Assembly: GCA_020555865.1 (NCBI GenBank) | Contig: JAJCJJ010000006.1 | Coordinates: forward strand, 62,001-126,000 | DNA length: 64,000 bases | Direction of reading: 5' to 3' | From: a bacterium 210917-DFI.7.65 | GTDB taxonomy: Bacteria; Bacillota; Clostridia; Oscillospirales; Oscillospiraceae | Shown here: piece after piece, positions 36,870 to 44,996 of the stretch | How positions within the stretch are numbered: position 1 is the stretch's first letter | Layout of the letters: each line of letters opens with the position of its first letter | Notes under the pieces: model-generated | What the model saw: the letters and a program-made list of their open reading frames with translations, nothing else | Told to the model about the DNA's origin: nothing | Database searches by the model: none | Program-made: the position numbers and the translations under genes

Positions 36870-37949
36870 ATGCGCAGATCACCAGCCCTCTCCCTGCTCC
36901 CCGTACTGTTGTGTGCGCTGTTGTGCACAGGCTGTCAGAGCACGCCAGAAGACGCTGTTCCATACAGCGAGGATGCCATTTATGCCTTTCTGGAGGATGC
37001 CGTCCTCTCCGGCGAGCCGTCCGTCACCGGTTATTTTACCGGCAATGGCACGGCGCCCAGTTCCGACGCGCTGGATGCACTGCTGCACGAAGCCATCGAC
37101 CAGAGCGGCATTTTGTACTACTATGTCTCCGAATACCGCTGGGCAAACCGCCCGGCTGGCCCCTCCTGCATCCGGCTGACGGTAAAATTCACCTACGACA
37201 GCACCGCCGACCGTACAACGGAACCGCTGGCAGCCGCCAGCCCACAGGACGCAGTACATACTGTAGCGCAAGCATTGAGCGACGGCACTTTCTGTATTGC
37301 GCTACGGCCCGAAGGCGGCAGATGGAGCGAAACGGATGTGGAGCAATTGGCGCTCTCCGCCATTGACAATGCCGCTCTTCCCTGTACCGTTTCCACCTCC
37401 TATCTTCTTTGTCCGGCGGAACGTAGCGACCGGCAGTTCGTTGCCCTGCTGTATGAGCCAATGTTGGAAGAGGCCGAATATACGTCCTGCAAATCCGAGT
37501 TGGACGAGGCGCTTTCCACACTTTCCGCAGCAATCCGCGCCCAAACGCCCGACGGCAATCCTCAGGTTCTTTACCGCGCCGTTCACGATGCCGTGATCGA
37601 AACAGCAGAGTACGATTATGCCCTGTCCGATTACATAGACACCGTGAACAGCGCCGAGCGGATGGGCCCGGAATATACGGCTTACGGCGCATTGGTGGAA
37701 GGATCCACCGTGTGCTACGGCTATGCCTCCGCCTTCAAGCTCCTGTGCGACCGGCTGGATCTCCCCTGCTGGTCTGTGGGCGGCACCAGCGAAGGCATAG
37801 GCCATCAGTGGAACATCGTACGTCTGGACGGCGAAAATTACATTGTCGACTGCACTTGGGACGACACCACCGGCACCGACAACTATTTCCTCTGCCCCGT
37901 CGATTCTCCCGACTACCAGATCGACGACACTTCCCTTTATGGATGGTAA
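36870..37949 (+). CDS. Lipoprotein with transglutaminase-like domain
   Basis: This 359-residue secreted lipoprotein has a lipobox LCTGC (Cys22). The first 190 residues are an unrecognised domain. The C-terminal part is a transglutaminase/protease-like fold with a Cys in EGSTVCYGYASAF, a His in GIGHQWNIVRLDGE and an Asp in YIVDCTWDD, i.e. an apparently complete triad. Such proteins are mostly of unknown substrate, probably acting on wall or surface proteins. I prefer ATG 36870, ten bases after AAAGGA; the GTG at 36861 is too close. Confidence 0.82.
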   Translation: MRRSPALSLLPVLLCALLCTGCQSTPEDAVPYSEDAIYAFLEDAVLSGEPSVTGYFTGNGTAPSSDALDALLHEAIDQSGILYYYVSEYRWANRPAGPSCIRLTVKFTYDSTADRTTEPLAAASPQDAVHTVAQALSDGTFCIALRPEGGRWSETDVEQLALSAIDNAALPCTVSTSYLLCPAERSDRQFVALLYEPMLEEAEYTSCKSELDEALSTLSAAIRAQTPDGNPQVLYRAVHDAVIETAEYDYALSDYIDTVNSAERMGPEYTAYGALVEGSTVCYGYASAFKLLCDRLDLPCWSVGGTSEGIGHQWNIVRLDGENYIVDCTWDDTTGTDNYFLCPVDSPDYQIDDTSLYGW

Positions 37950-37966
37950 CATTTCGCCTCATCCAT

Positions 37967-38015
37967 GCAAACACCCGCTGCCCCTTCTCCGGGGCAGCGG
38001 GTGTTTGCTTTTTTT
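37967..38015. terminator. Bidirectional terminator
   Basis: A perfect 18-bp stem (GCAAACACCCGCTGCCCC and complement) with a 6-base loop and a T7 run. It lies between the convergent lipoprotein gene and prmA, touching the prmA stop. Confidence 0.93.
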
Positions 38016-38982
38016 ATTGTTTTATCCGGGCGGCATACGCAAACCAGCCCTCTTCGCAGTCGGTTTCCAGCAGTTCCAGCCCCGCTGTGCGCAGCTTGTC
38101 CGCCACTTCTTTGGCCCGGGTATCAATGATACCCGAACACAAAAACACTCCGCCGGGCGCCAACAGCCCCTTCACCGCCGGGGCCAGGGCAAGAATCACG
38201 TCCGCCACGATGTTGGCCATCACCAGATCGTATCCCTCACCGATGGCCGCCTGCAGTTTTGCATCGGTCAAAATGTCGCCTGCCAACACCGTGTAACGCT
38301 CCGTTCCGATGCCGTTGCGTGCTGCGTTTTCATAGGCCACGTCGGCGGCCTTTTCGTCAATGTCGCAGGCAAACGCCTCCTGTGCGCCCAAGCACAGGGC
38401 AGCAATGGACAAAATACCGCTGCCGCAGCCCAAATCCAGCACCCGTTCGCCGCCGTGCACACGCTTGTCCAGCTGTTTGAGACACATACGGGTGGTAGCA
38501 TGACTCCCGGTGCCGAAAGCAAGGCCGGGATCCAGCACCAGCGGCACCCGGTCGGCAGCCTCCGTTTCCAGCCATTCGGGCACCACCAGAAGCCGTTCCC
38601 CGATTGCAATGGGCTGATAATACTGCTTCCAGTTGTTCTCCCAGTCCGCATCCTGCACTTCTTTTACCGTCAGGGTCATAGGCCCGAGAACCTCGTCGGA
38701 ATGGGCCGCTTTCACATCCTCCATGCCCAGGCGCACGCGGGCCAGTTGGGCGGCGGCTTCCTCGTTGTCCTCCAGATAGCATTTGATGCGGCATTTTCCC
38801 TTTTTCTGCGCCAGAAGATCCTCGTCCACATAATCCCAGTATTTTCGGTTTCCGGCAAGGAAGGACTGGAAATCCGCCTCATCTTCAATTTCAATGCCGT
38901 CAATCCCCAGAGCCGAAAGCATAGCCTCCAGCTTGTCCAGTCCGTCCCGGGCCGTGTCAATGCAAAGCTCCAGCCATTTCAT
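38014..38982 (-). CDS. prmA: Ribosomal protein L11 methyltransferase
   Basis: This 322-residue SAM-dependent methyltransferase trimethylates L11. The N-terminal substrate-recognition domain carries WLELCIDTARDGLDKLEAML at the start. The Rossmann domain has motif I VLDLGCGSGILSIAAL, the preceding DPGLAFGTGSHATTRMCL typical of PrmA, and motif IV-like LVMANIVADVIL. Overlaps the upstream DUF1836 gene by four bases, so the two are coupled. Confidence 0.95.
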   Translation of the reverse strand: MKWLELCIDTARDGLDKLEAMLSALGIDGIEIEDEADFQSFLAGNRKYWDYVDEDLLAQKKGKCRIKCYLEDNEEAAAQLARVRLGMEDVKAAHSDEVLGPMTLTVKEVQDADWENNWKQYYQPIAIGERLLVVPEWLETEAADRVPLVLDPGLAFGTGSHATTRMCLKQLDKRVHGGERVLDLGCGSGILSIAALCLGAQEAFACDIDEKAADVAYENAARNGIGTERYTVLAGDILTDAKLQAAIGEGYDLVMANIVADVILALAPAVKGLLAPGGVFLCSGIIDTRAKEVADKLRTAGLELLETDCEEGWFAYAARIKQ

Positions 38983-39560
38983 GCCTGCTCGCCCTCCCCA
39001 GTCTTGTCCGTCCGCTTCCGCTTGCGCCGCTCCTGCTTTTTCTCTCCATGCTCCTCCATTTCCCGCTCGCGCATGATCTCCGTCAGGCGGCGGCAGGTCA
39101 GCCCGAACGCATAGCTCAACAGGGCAAACTTCATGGCGTTCTCGCCCAGTTCGCCTTCCTCCATCTCCTCCGGCAGCTGATCCGCCGCGCTATTGAGCGC
39201 ACTGCTCAGCTCCGCGCAAAAGCGGTCGTAATTTTCCTGCACGGACCGGGTTTCCATGGCGCTGCCGGTCAGCAGCGCCGCGTCTTTCACCGCCAGCACC
39301 TGCTTGAGCACGCACACCATGGTGAGATACGCCAAATGCTCGGCGTGGTAGCGTTTTCCCTCCGCTCTGGGCACCACGCCGTCTTTGATATAATTGTTCA
39401 CCATAGCCGCAGTCAGCGCATCCTCTTCTCCAAAACGGATAGTCTGGCGGCTCATCAGGGAAAGCACCTGATCCATATACAACGGAATGTCCGGCAGCGT
39501 TTCCCAGGATGCCGGCCGCTGCTCACGCAGCCGCTCCTTCAAATTGGAAACTTCCTTCAT
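38979..39560 (-). CDS. DUF1836 domain protein
   Basis: This 193-residue protein contains the DUF1836 core (about residues 22-130): LPDIPLYMDQVLSLMSRQ, LTAAMVNNYIKDGVVPRAEG (a MerR-like winged helix pattern) and YHAEHLAYLTMVCVLKQVL. The C-terminal 30 residues are highly charged and basic. DUF1836 proteins are probably DNA-binding regulators. Own promoter at 39604-39632; coupled to prmA. Confidence 0.87.
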   Translation of the reverse strand: MKEVSNLKERLREQRPASWETLPDIPLYMDQVLSLMSRQTIRFGEEDALTAAMVNNYIKDGVVPRAEGKRYHAEHLAYLTMVCVLKQVLAVKDAALLTGSAMETRSVQENYDRFCAELSSALNSAADQLPEEMEEGELGENAMKFALLSYAFGLTCRRLTEIMREREMEEHGEKKQERRKRKRTDKTGEGEQA

Positions 39561-39603
39561 CGCCTGTTCCTTCCTTTCGCATCATCGCATATATAGTATT
39601 TGT

Positions 39604-39632
39604 ATTATAGCACAGATCTGCACCAAGTGCAA
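39604..39632 (-). promoter_or_regulatory. Promoter of the DUF1836-prmA operon
   Basis: TTGCAC and TATAAT with exactly 17 bases between them, minus strand. Confidence 0.85.
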
Positions 39633-39677
39633 TCTGAAATATGACATAATGCGGTGTGCAAAATGATGTATGAATGC

Positions 39678-39699
39678 AAAAAACCCGGCTTTCGCCGGG
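39678..39699 (-). terminator. Terminator of the XRE regulator gene
   Basis: CCCGGC/GCCGGG with a four-base loop and a T6 run on the minus strand just after the gene. Confidence 0.75.
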
Positions 39700-39704
39700 C
39701 TCTT

Positions 39705-40154
39705 CTATTTTTTTGCTCCTCCTTTCCAAATCCGGTGCAATATCAGCGCAACGCCCCAAAGCACCAGATAGAGAACGGACAGATTGACAAATGTCCACAG
39801 CAGAGTCCAGTCCATTGCACGTCCCCCGCCGACACAGCACAGGATTCCGAATCCGATCCAGAGTGCAGCCATTCCCGCCGCCAGCAGCCAGTGGGCAATG
39901 CGGCCGGCGTGCCTTGGCCGGCCCTCCTTTTCCTCTGCCCGGCCAAGAAGCGCCTCGGCAGGGATATCCAGCACCTGTCCCAGATACAGCAGCCGCTCCG
40001 CCGAAGGAAACCCCTTGCCGCTTTCCCACTTTGCCACCGCCTGACGGCTCACTTCCAACTGCTGCGCCAGCTGCTCCTGAGAGAGTCCCCTGGCCTGCCG
40101 CTTTTGCCGGATCAAGTTCCCCAGCGCTGCCTGCTCCGCTTTTTCATCCGCCAT
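39705..40154 (-). CDS. XRE-family transcription regulator with membrane tail
   Basis: This 149-residue protein has an N-terminal HTH (about residues 12-66: IRQKRQARGLSQEQLAQQL, VSRQAVAKWESGKGFPS), followed by a basic linker and two membrane helices (about 86-108 and 118-138). The combination of XRE HTH and hydrophobic tail suggests a membrane-tethered regulator of an unknown local or distal target. Own promoter and terminator. Confidence 0.88.
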   Translation of the reverse strand: MADEKAEQAALGNLIRQKRQARGLSQEQLAQQLEVSRQAVAKWESGKGFPSAERLLYLGQVLDIPAEALLGRAEEKEGRPRHAGRIAHWLLAAGMAALWIGFGILCCVGGGRAMDWTLLWTFVNLSVLYLVLWGVALILHRIWKGGAKK

Positions 40155-40187
40155 AACGATTCACCTCCAGTACATGGTTTCCCTGCC

Positions 40188-40216
40188 AGTATATCGTTTG
40201 GGGACGACTTTTACAA
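40188..40216 (-). promoter_or_regulatory. Promoter of the XRE regulator gene
   Basis: TTGTAA and TATACT with a 17-base spacer, about 35 bases before the start codon. Confidence 0.78.
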
Positions 40217-40390
40217 GCAACCTGCCCCGCAAAAGTTGGTTGCGCAGTATCTGATCCGCCATTTTCTCGCTGCCTGCTGGCCATTCAAACCGGATGCAGC
40301 ATCCTCCATGGCAAAACGGGCCATCTCACACACGAGATGCTCCGTCGCCGGCTTCCGCAGCAGTTTACCCGCAGATAGACAGCGCAGCTG

Positions 40391-40933
40391 CTATCGGAGC
40401 ATAAAGTCCGCCCATGTGCCTTGATATTCCCCCACATGCGCACCCCAGTAAAGCAATCGGTCAATGTATTCCTGTTTTCTCGCTTCCACAGCTTTAACGC
40501 CGTCCTCCATTCCCAAGCGGAACAGAATAGAGGTCAGGTCATAGAGCGGATATCCCATCGCATGCCCGGCGGTATGCACCACTGCACAGGCCTGCCCCAC
40601 AGCATGACATACGGCCTGATCCGCCCGGTCGCTGATTTCCTTCGCCAATGCATGGCAGTCCAGGATCGCCCGCTGCGCCAGGGGCATTTTCACTGTTCCA
40701 GCGGCCCAGTCCCGGGCCGCCTGTAATGCCCGGCCCGGCCGTTCTTCCCCCGGATACCGCTTTTCCAGTCAGCAAACGGATTCCGCCGCAAAATCGAACG
40801 CCCACAGCACTGCCGCCCTGTGTTCCTGATGATGCAGCAGCAGCGCCACGTCCTGCAGAAATTCAGAATCCTTTGCAAATAAAATCTGGCGCTTATGCCT
40901 GCATTTCCAATCCGCTTCTTCAATCCAATTCAT
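40391..40933 (-). pseudogene. Immunity-protein-like gene interrupted by an in-frame TGA
   Basis: From ATG 40933 (behind GGGGGAA) the frame encodes NWIEEADWKC...HRAAVLWAFDFAAESVC, then TGA at 40771-40769. It continues in the same frame with LEKRYPGEERPGRALQAARD, KMPLAQRAILDCHALAKEI, QACAVVHTAGHAMGYPLYDL to the normal end. The whole matches a roughly 180-residue Imm5-like putative immunity family. One nonsense change is enough to explain it; the downstream half remains well conserved, so the loss is recent, or the codon is read through. Confidence 0.78.
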
Positions 40934-40987
40934 GTCATGTTTCCCCCGCAAAGCAGATTCAGTGAGCCGGGCCTGCACCAGCTCGCT

Positions 40988-41284
40988 TCAGCAGCGCCAC
41001 CCAAAGCGGCTCAGATCTACATGGATATCATCCCGCAGCGCAACGCCTTCGGCTTCCAGCAATGCCCTCTGTTCCGGCCAGCCGGGCGCCAGACGCCCCG
41101 CGTGATTCACCACCCGATGGCAGGGATAGGTCCCATAGTACTCCGCCCGGCCGAGTACCTTTCCCACCAGGCGGGCGTTGCGCTCCCGGCCGATCAGCCG
41201 CGCAATCTGGCCGTAGGTCGCCACCTTTCCCTCCGGAATTTCCTCCACAACCGAAAGAATCGCATAAATCACATCTTCCTGCAC
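40988..41284 (-). CDS. MGMT-family DNA-binding protein (short alkyltransferase)
   Basis: This 98-residue C-terminal MGMT domain has no N-terminal domain. It carries the helix-turn-helix (KVATYGQIARLIGRERNARL) and the active-site motif PCHRVV with its Cys kept, unlike alkyltransferase-like proteins where it is Trp or Ala. GTG 41284 follows GGGAGGAGC; earlier in-frame codons lie inside ogt. Seventeen bases downstream of ogt, so co-transcribed. Confidence 0.85.
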   Translation of the reverse strand: MQEDVIYAILSVVEEIPEGKVATYGQIARLIGRERNARLVGKVLGRAEYYGTYPCHRVVNHAGRLAPGWPEQRALLEAEGVALRDDIHVDLSRFGWRC

Positions 41285-41300
41285 GGCTTCTGCTCCTCCC

Positions 41301-41834
41301 TTACAATGCCGTACCCCGCTTTGGCACAAACAACCCTTCCATGGACACGCCCTCCAACTCCAGCAGCGCCTTCTTTTTATCCACGCCGCCGGCATATCCC
41401 GTCAGGCTTCCTCCGGTTCCGACAACCCGGTGGCAAGGCACCAAAATCGAAATTTCATTGTGCCCCACCGCGCCGCCCACGGCCTGCGCGGACATTCGTT
41501 CCAGTCCCCGCTGCGCCGCAAGGGTCTTTGCCAAAGCTCCGTATGTTGTGGTTTTTCCATAGGGGATCTGCCGCAGCAGCGCCCAGACCTCCTGCTGGAA
41601 CGGCGTGCCGATCAAATGCAGCGGCGGCATAAAATCCGGTTCCCGCCCGGAAAAATACACATCCAGCCAGGCCGCCGTCTGTTCATGCACAGCAGTCTGC
41701 CGCATCTCATGTTCCCGCGCCAGATGAAGCGCGTAATACTTTTCCCCATCGAACCAAAGCCCGGTCAGTCCTACATCGTCTGCCGCCAAAAGGAGTCCTC
41801 CCAACGGCGATTCATAGTGCGCTGTATACTGCAT
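41301..41834 (-). CDS. ogt: Methylated-DNA-protein-cysteine methyltransferase
   Basis: This 177-residue DNA repair protein removes O6-alkyl groups from guanine onto its own Cys. The N-terminal domain (1-85) is followed by the DNA-binding domain: FQQEVWALLRQIPYGKTTTY and the active site ILVPCHRVVGTGGSLTGYAGG. Full length for Ogt/AdaB type. Heads a two-gene unit with the short MGMT protein. Confidence 0.92.
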   Translation of the reverse strand: MQYTAHYESPLGGLLLAADDVGLTGLWFDGEKYYALHLAREHEMRQTAVHEQTAAWLDVYFSGREPDFMPPLHLIGTPFQQEVWALLRQIPYGKTTTYGALAKTLAAQRGLERMSAQAVGGAVGHNEISILVPCHRVVGTGGSLTGYAGGVDKKKALLELEGVSMEGLFVPKRGTAL

Positions 41835-41905
41835 GTCCTGCTCCTTTCCACATAAAAACAGCCATTGTCCCGGTTATACTTCCTCCCCCAGACAGCTGGC
41901 GCAGC

Positions 41906-43285
41906 TCATTTTCCCACGCAGAAGCGAGAAAAAATCGTGGCCACCAAATCTTCACGAACAGTCTTTCCTATCAATTCTCCCAGCGCTGCCAAAGCCTCTT
42001 CCACATCCGTCAGCACCGCATCGGGCGTCAGCCCTGCCTCCAGTGCCTGCCGGGCACTGCATACAGCCTTTAATGCCCGGCCCACGGCTTCGCTCTGCCG
42101 GTTGTTAGTCAAAAGCGTCCCTTCCTGCGCCTCTGGCAGGGGAAACTCTTGCGCCACCGTCTGTTCCAGCACATCCAGCCCCTGACCGGTCACCGCCGAA
42201 ACGCTGACAACGGCAGCAGGCGCGTGATAGGGCGCTTCAAAGCAGACACAGGGCGCCGGCCCCTCTGCCGGAAGATCCGCCTTGGACCAGATCAGAATCC
42301 ACTTTTCATGCCGCGCAGCCTGCTCCAGGATCGCCGTGTCTTCCTCCGTTACGCTGCGGGAGCTGTCCAGTACCGCCAGCACCAGCTCCGCCTGCTCCAT
42401 AGCCTTCCGGGAACGCTCTACACCGATTTTCTCCACGGCGTCCTCTGTCTCCCGGATACCTGCAGTATCCGTCAGGCGCAGCAGCACGCCGCCACAGAGC
42501 ACTTTTTCCTCCACAGTGTCCCGCGTGGTACCCGCCACGTCGGTGACAATGGCCCGCTCATATCCCAGAAGCGCGTTGAGCAGAGAAGATTTTCCCACAT
42601 TGGGTCGGCCCACGATCGCCGTACGGACGCCTTTTTTCAAAATGCGCCCCCGCTCTGCCGTAGACAGCAACGCCCGCAGCGCCGCCGCCCCTTCCTGCAG
42701 CGTGCGGGCTATCTCTTCCTGCTGCAGCGGCTCAATATCTTCATCCGGATAATCCACCACCGCATAAAACCGGGAAGCGATCTCCATCAGCGCATCATAC
42801 ACTTGTCCTGCGGGCCGGGCCACAGCGCCATTCAACTGCAGCGCTGCGTTATGGGCTTCCTGAACCGTTTCCGCGTCAATCAGGTCAATCACCGCCTCGG
42901 CTGCAGTCAGATCCATACGGCCATTTAAGAAAGCCCGTTTTGTAAATTCGCCGGGCCGCGCCTGCCGCGCCCCGGCAGCAAACAGCGCCCGCATTCCTTC
43001 TTCCAGCACCACCGGCGCGCCGTGGCACTGCAGTTCTACCACGTTTTCTCCGGTATAACTGTGGGGCGCGGGGAACACCACAGCCAGGATATCGTCGATC
43101 ACCGCACCGCTCCCATCCAGCAGGGCGCAGCGCACCAGCGTGCGCGCCGGCGCATCTGCCAGGGCCGCGCCGTTCGGACGGCGCACCACCTGCTCCGCCG
43201 TGGCCACCGCCTCTTCCCCGCTGATGCGGAGCACCCCCACGCCCGCTGTTCCCCGGGCCGTGGCCATCGCTGCGATTGTATCCAT
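41906..43285 (-). CDS. mnmE: tRNA modification GTPase MnmE
   Basis: This 459-residue enzyme, with MnmG, modifies the wobble uridine of several tRNAs. N-terminal formyl-THF-binding domain (DTIAAMATARGTAGVGVLRI; PGEFTKRAFLNGRMDL). Inserted G domain with P-loop GRPNVGKSSLLNAL (about 228-241), switch TTRDTVEE and a helical domain; the C terminus ends FCVGK with the catalytic Cys. Clostridial genomes usually have mnmG nearby, but it is not in this window. Confidence 0.96.
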   Translation of the reverse strand: MDTIAAMATARGTAGVGVLRISGEEAVATAEQVVRRPNGAALADAPARTLVRCALLDGSGAVIDDILAVVFPAPHSYTGENVVELQCHGAPVVLEEGMRALFAAGARQARPGEFTKRAFLNGRMDLTAAEAVIDLIDAETVQEAHNAALQLNGAVARPAGQVYDALMEIASRFYAVVDYPDEDIEPLQQEEIARTLQEGAAALRALLSTAERGRILKKGVRTAIVGRPNVGKSSLLNALLGYERAIVTDVAGTTRDTVEEKVLCGGVLLRLTDTAGIRETEDAVEKIGVERSRKAMEQAELVLAVLDSSRSVTEEDTAILEQAARHEKWILIWSKADLPAEGPAPCVCFEAPYHAPAAVVSVSAVTGQGLDVLEQTVAQEFPLPEAQEGTLLTNNRQSEAVGRALKAVCSARQALEAGLTPDAVLTDVEEALAALGELIGKTVREDLVATIFSRFCVGK

Positions 43286-43308
43286 TTGCTCGCTTCCTTT
43301 CCTGCCGT

Positions 43309-44013
43309 TTACGGCTTCTCCATCTGCCGCGCTTTAATCCTTCTCCAGTTGATAAACCCGTACAGGTCGTTGACGAAGAAGGCCGCAAAACATACCGTTA
43401 CCGAAAGATACATAATATTCACGGTCGAGGCCAGCGCCCACAATACAATCAGCACCAGATCGTTGGCTGCATACCAGGCCGCATACCAGGGATTGCGGCG
43501 GAACGTGAGGTAGGCCGCTCCAAAGCTGGTGGTCACGGAAACCGTGCTGGGCAAAAGATTGGCCGTATTGAAGTAAGCGAGGATAAAATAGAACAGTACC
43601 GTCACCGCCGCAGCCAGCACCACTAAAAAAACGCCTTCCCCCCAGCGCAGATGATTGACTTCCACCTCGGCGTGATTGCCCTGATAAGGGTTGCGTATCC
43701 AGGTAATCAGCGAAAAGACCGCCATGGGCAATGTCATGCCCAAATATGTAATCATCTCCCCATAATAGGCAAAGGAATACGAAATGATGCCATAAAGCAC
43801 ACTGAACACAATGACCAGAAACTGGCCGAAAGGATTGGCCTTGGCCACAAAAATCAACGCCGTTACGCCAATCAAAGACGCTGTCAGCGTCAGGTAATTT
43901 CCCCGGTCAAACAGCAAAAATGCCGCCAGGATCAGCCCCACTGAACCGCCCCACAGCAGCTTTTCCGAACGCGAGAAGTAGCGCATCAGCCTCTTCCATT
44001 GTTCCATACTCAT
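43309..44013 (-). CDS. pnuC: Nicotinamide riboside/NMN-type vitamin transporter PnuC
   Basis: This 234-residue inner-membrane protein has seven hydrophobic helices. Motifs FLVIVFSVLYGIISYSFAYYGEM, WIRNPYQ and GAAYLTFRRNPWYAAWYAAND (quoted in part, RRNPWYAAWYAANDL) match PnuC facilitators of pyridine nucleotide precursors. Starts at ATG 44013 (or 44007) behind GGAGGAG. The 95-base leader ends in a hairpin plus T7, so expression is probably attenuated. Confidence 0.92.
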   Translation of the reverse strand: MSMEQWKRLMRYFSRSEKLLWGGSVGLILAAFLLFDRGNYLTLTASLIGVTALIFVAKANPFGQFLVIVFSVLYGIISYSFAYYGEMITYLGMTLPMAVFSLITWIRNPYQGNHAEVEVNHLRWGEGVFLVVLAAAVTVLFYFILAYFNTANLLPSTVSVTTSFGAAYLTFRRNPWYAAWYAANDLVLIVLWALASTVNIMYLSVTVCFAAFFVNDLYGFINWRRIKARQMEKP

Positions 44014-44138
44014 CTCTCCTCCAAATCGGTTAGAAAAAAACGACAGGACCGGCCCGCTGTCCCTGTTCCCGGCGCGAAGTACCGCATATTTTCTGCCTCA
44101 TCGACTTGTATGATAACAAGCACCCCAAACCTTGTCAA
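44014..44138 (-). promoter_or_regulatory. pnuC promoter and attenuator-like leader
   Basis: TTGACA and TATCAT with a 17-base spacer (44110-44138) start a leader of about 90 bases. Near its end a GC-rich hairpin (around 44040-44066) is followed by seven T residues, about 20 bases before the ribosome binding site. This is a terminator placed before the gene, typical of riboswitch or attenuation control; I could not match a known aptamer. Confidence 0.6.
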
Positions 44139-44150
44139 TACGCTCCCTAC

Positions 44151-44203
44151 GCAAAACAGCAGGCAGGACAGAGAGAAACCCGCTGTCCCGCCTGCTGTTT
44201 TGC
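44151..44203 (-). terminator. Terminator of the hypothetical membrane protein gene
   Basis: A 21-base near-perfect inverted repeat (GCAAAACAGCAGG.../...CCTGCTGTTTTGC) just past the stop at 44213. Confidence 0.85.
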
Positions 44204-44212
44204 TTTGTTTCT

Positions 44213-44890
44213 TCATCGCTCCGCGACAACCCGGTCAGTGCGCTGTCCGGCATCCTCACAGGCTTCCCGGAAGCCGCGGATAAACGTCCGCAGCGCCGCT
44301 TCATCCCTGGCATACACGCTGAACAGATCCTTCTGCGAATCAAACTCCAGCTCCCCCTTCAGCGCGGGCGCCTGCTCCTCCACATAGCGCTTTGCCAGCT
44401 GATCCCAATCAAATCCCGTGCCCTGCAGCCCCTGCCTGGTGCAAACAGACTGCAATTCGGTGTCGGTTCGCAGGCCCACCGATGCGCCCTGCGCTTGTTC
44501 CACCCAGAAAAAAGGCGCAATCTCCCCGCACAGTTCCTCCATCGCTTCTTCATCTTCTGCGCAGGCAGCCTCCGCAGCGGCACGGCGACGATTCCGCTCG
44601 GCATCGACCGCCTCCATCAGCAGTTCGTGCCACACGCTGCCGTCCCCGCGCGAACGGCTCAGATTCTGCAGTTGCGGGTCCGTCATACGCTGCACCGTTT
44701 TGGTCAGATAACTCTGGTAGGCTTCCCGGTCGTAACGCTTACCGGTCTTTTGATCCAGAAAGCTTTCTTTATCCGAATCCGCCGGAAGTTCAAACTGCGC
44801 CAGAGCCTTTCCGCTGCGTGCATTGGTAAATATACGAACGATGATAAAAGTCAGCACTGCCGCCAGGATAAGCGCTGCGAAAAAAATCAT
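44213..44890 (-). CDS. Membrane-anchored hypothetical protein
   Basis: This 225-residue protein has one N-terminal membrane helix (IFFAALILAAVLTFIIVRIF, residues 2-21) and a long, highly charged, mostly helical cytoplasmic-type domain. No recognised motif; the acidic helical region AEAACAEDEEAMEELCGE and WVEQAQGASVGLRTDTELQ are visible. ATG 44890 directly follows GGAGGG, making an ATG at 44908 unlikely. Monocistronic, between pnp and pnuC. Function unknown. Confidence 0.65.
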   Translation of the reverse strand: MIFFAALILAAVLTFIIVRIFTNARSGKALAQFELPADSDKESFLDQKTGKRYDREAYQSYLTKTVQRMTDPQLQNLSRSRGDGSVWHELLMEAVDAERNRRRAAAEAACAEDEEAMEELCGEIAPFFWVEQAQGASVGLRTDTELQSVCTRQGLQGTGFDWDQLAKRYVEEQAPALKGELEFDSQKDLFSVYARDEAALRTFIRGFREACEDAGQRTDRVVAER

Positions 44891-44996
44891 GGTTTTCCCT
44901 CCATACATTGCGTGATCGCTTCAAAAACAGGGGCGGGACGCTTCCGTCGTCCCCGCCCCCGGTCCTGTTTCCCTGCCGGTTCCAACCAGCGAAGCT

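Noticed and set aside
40769-40771. TGA as selenocysteine codon in the immunity-like gene
   Set aside because: No SECIS-like hairpin obvious directly downstream and no Sec family of this type known; nonsense mutation is simpler.
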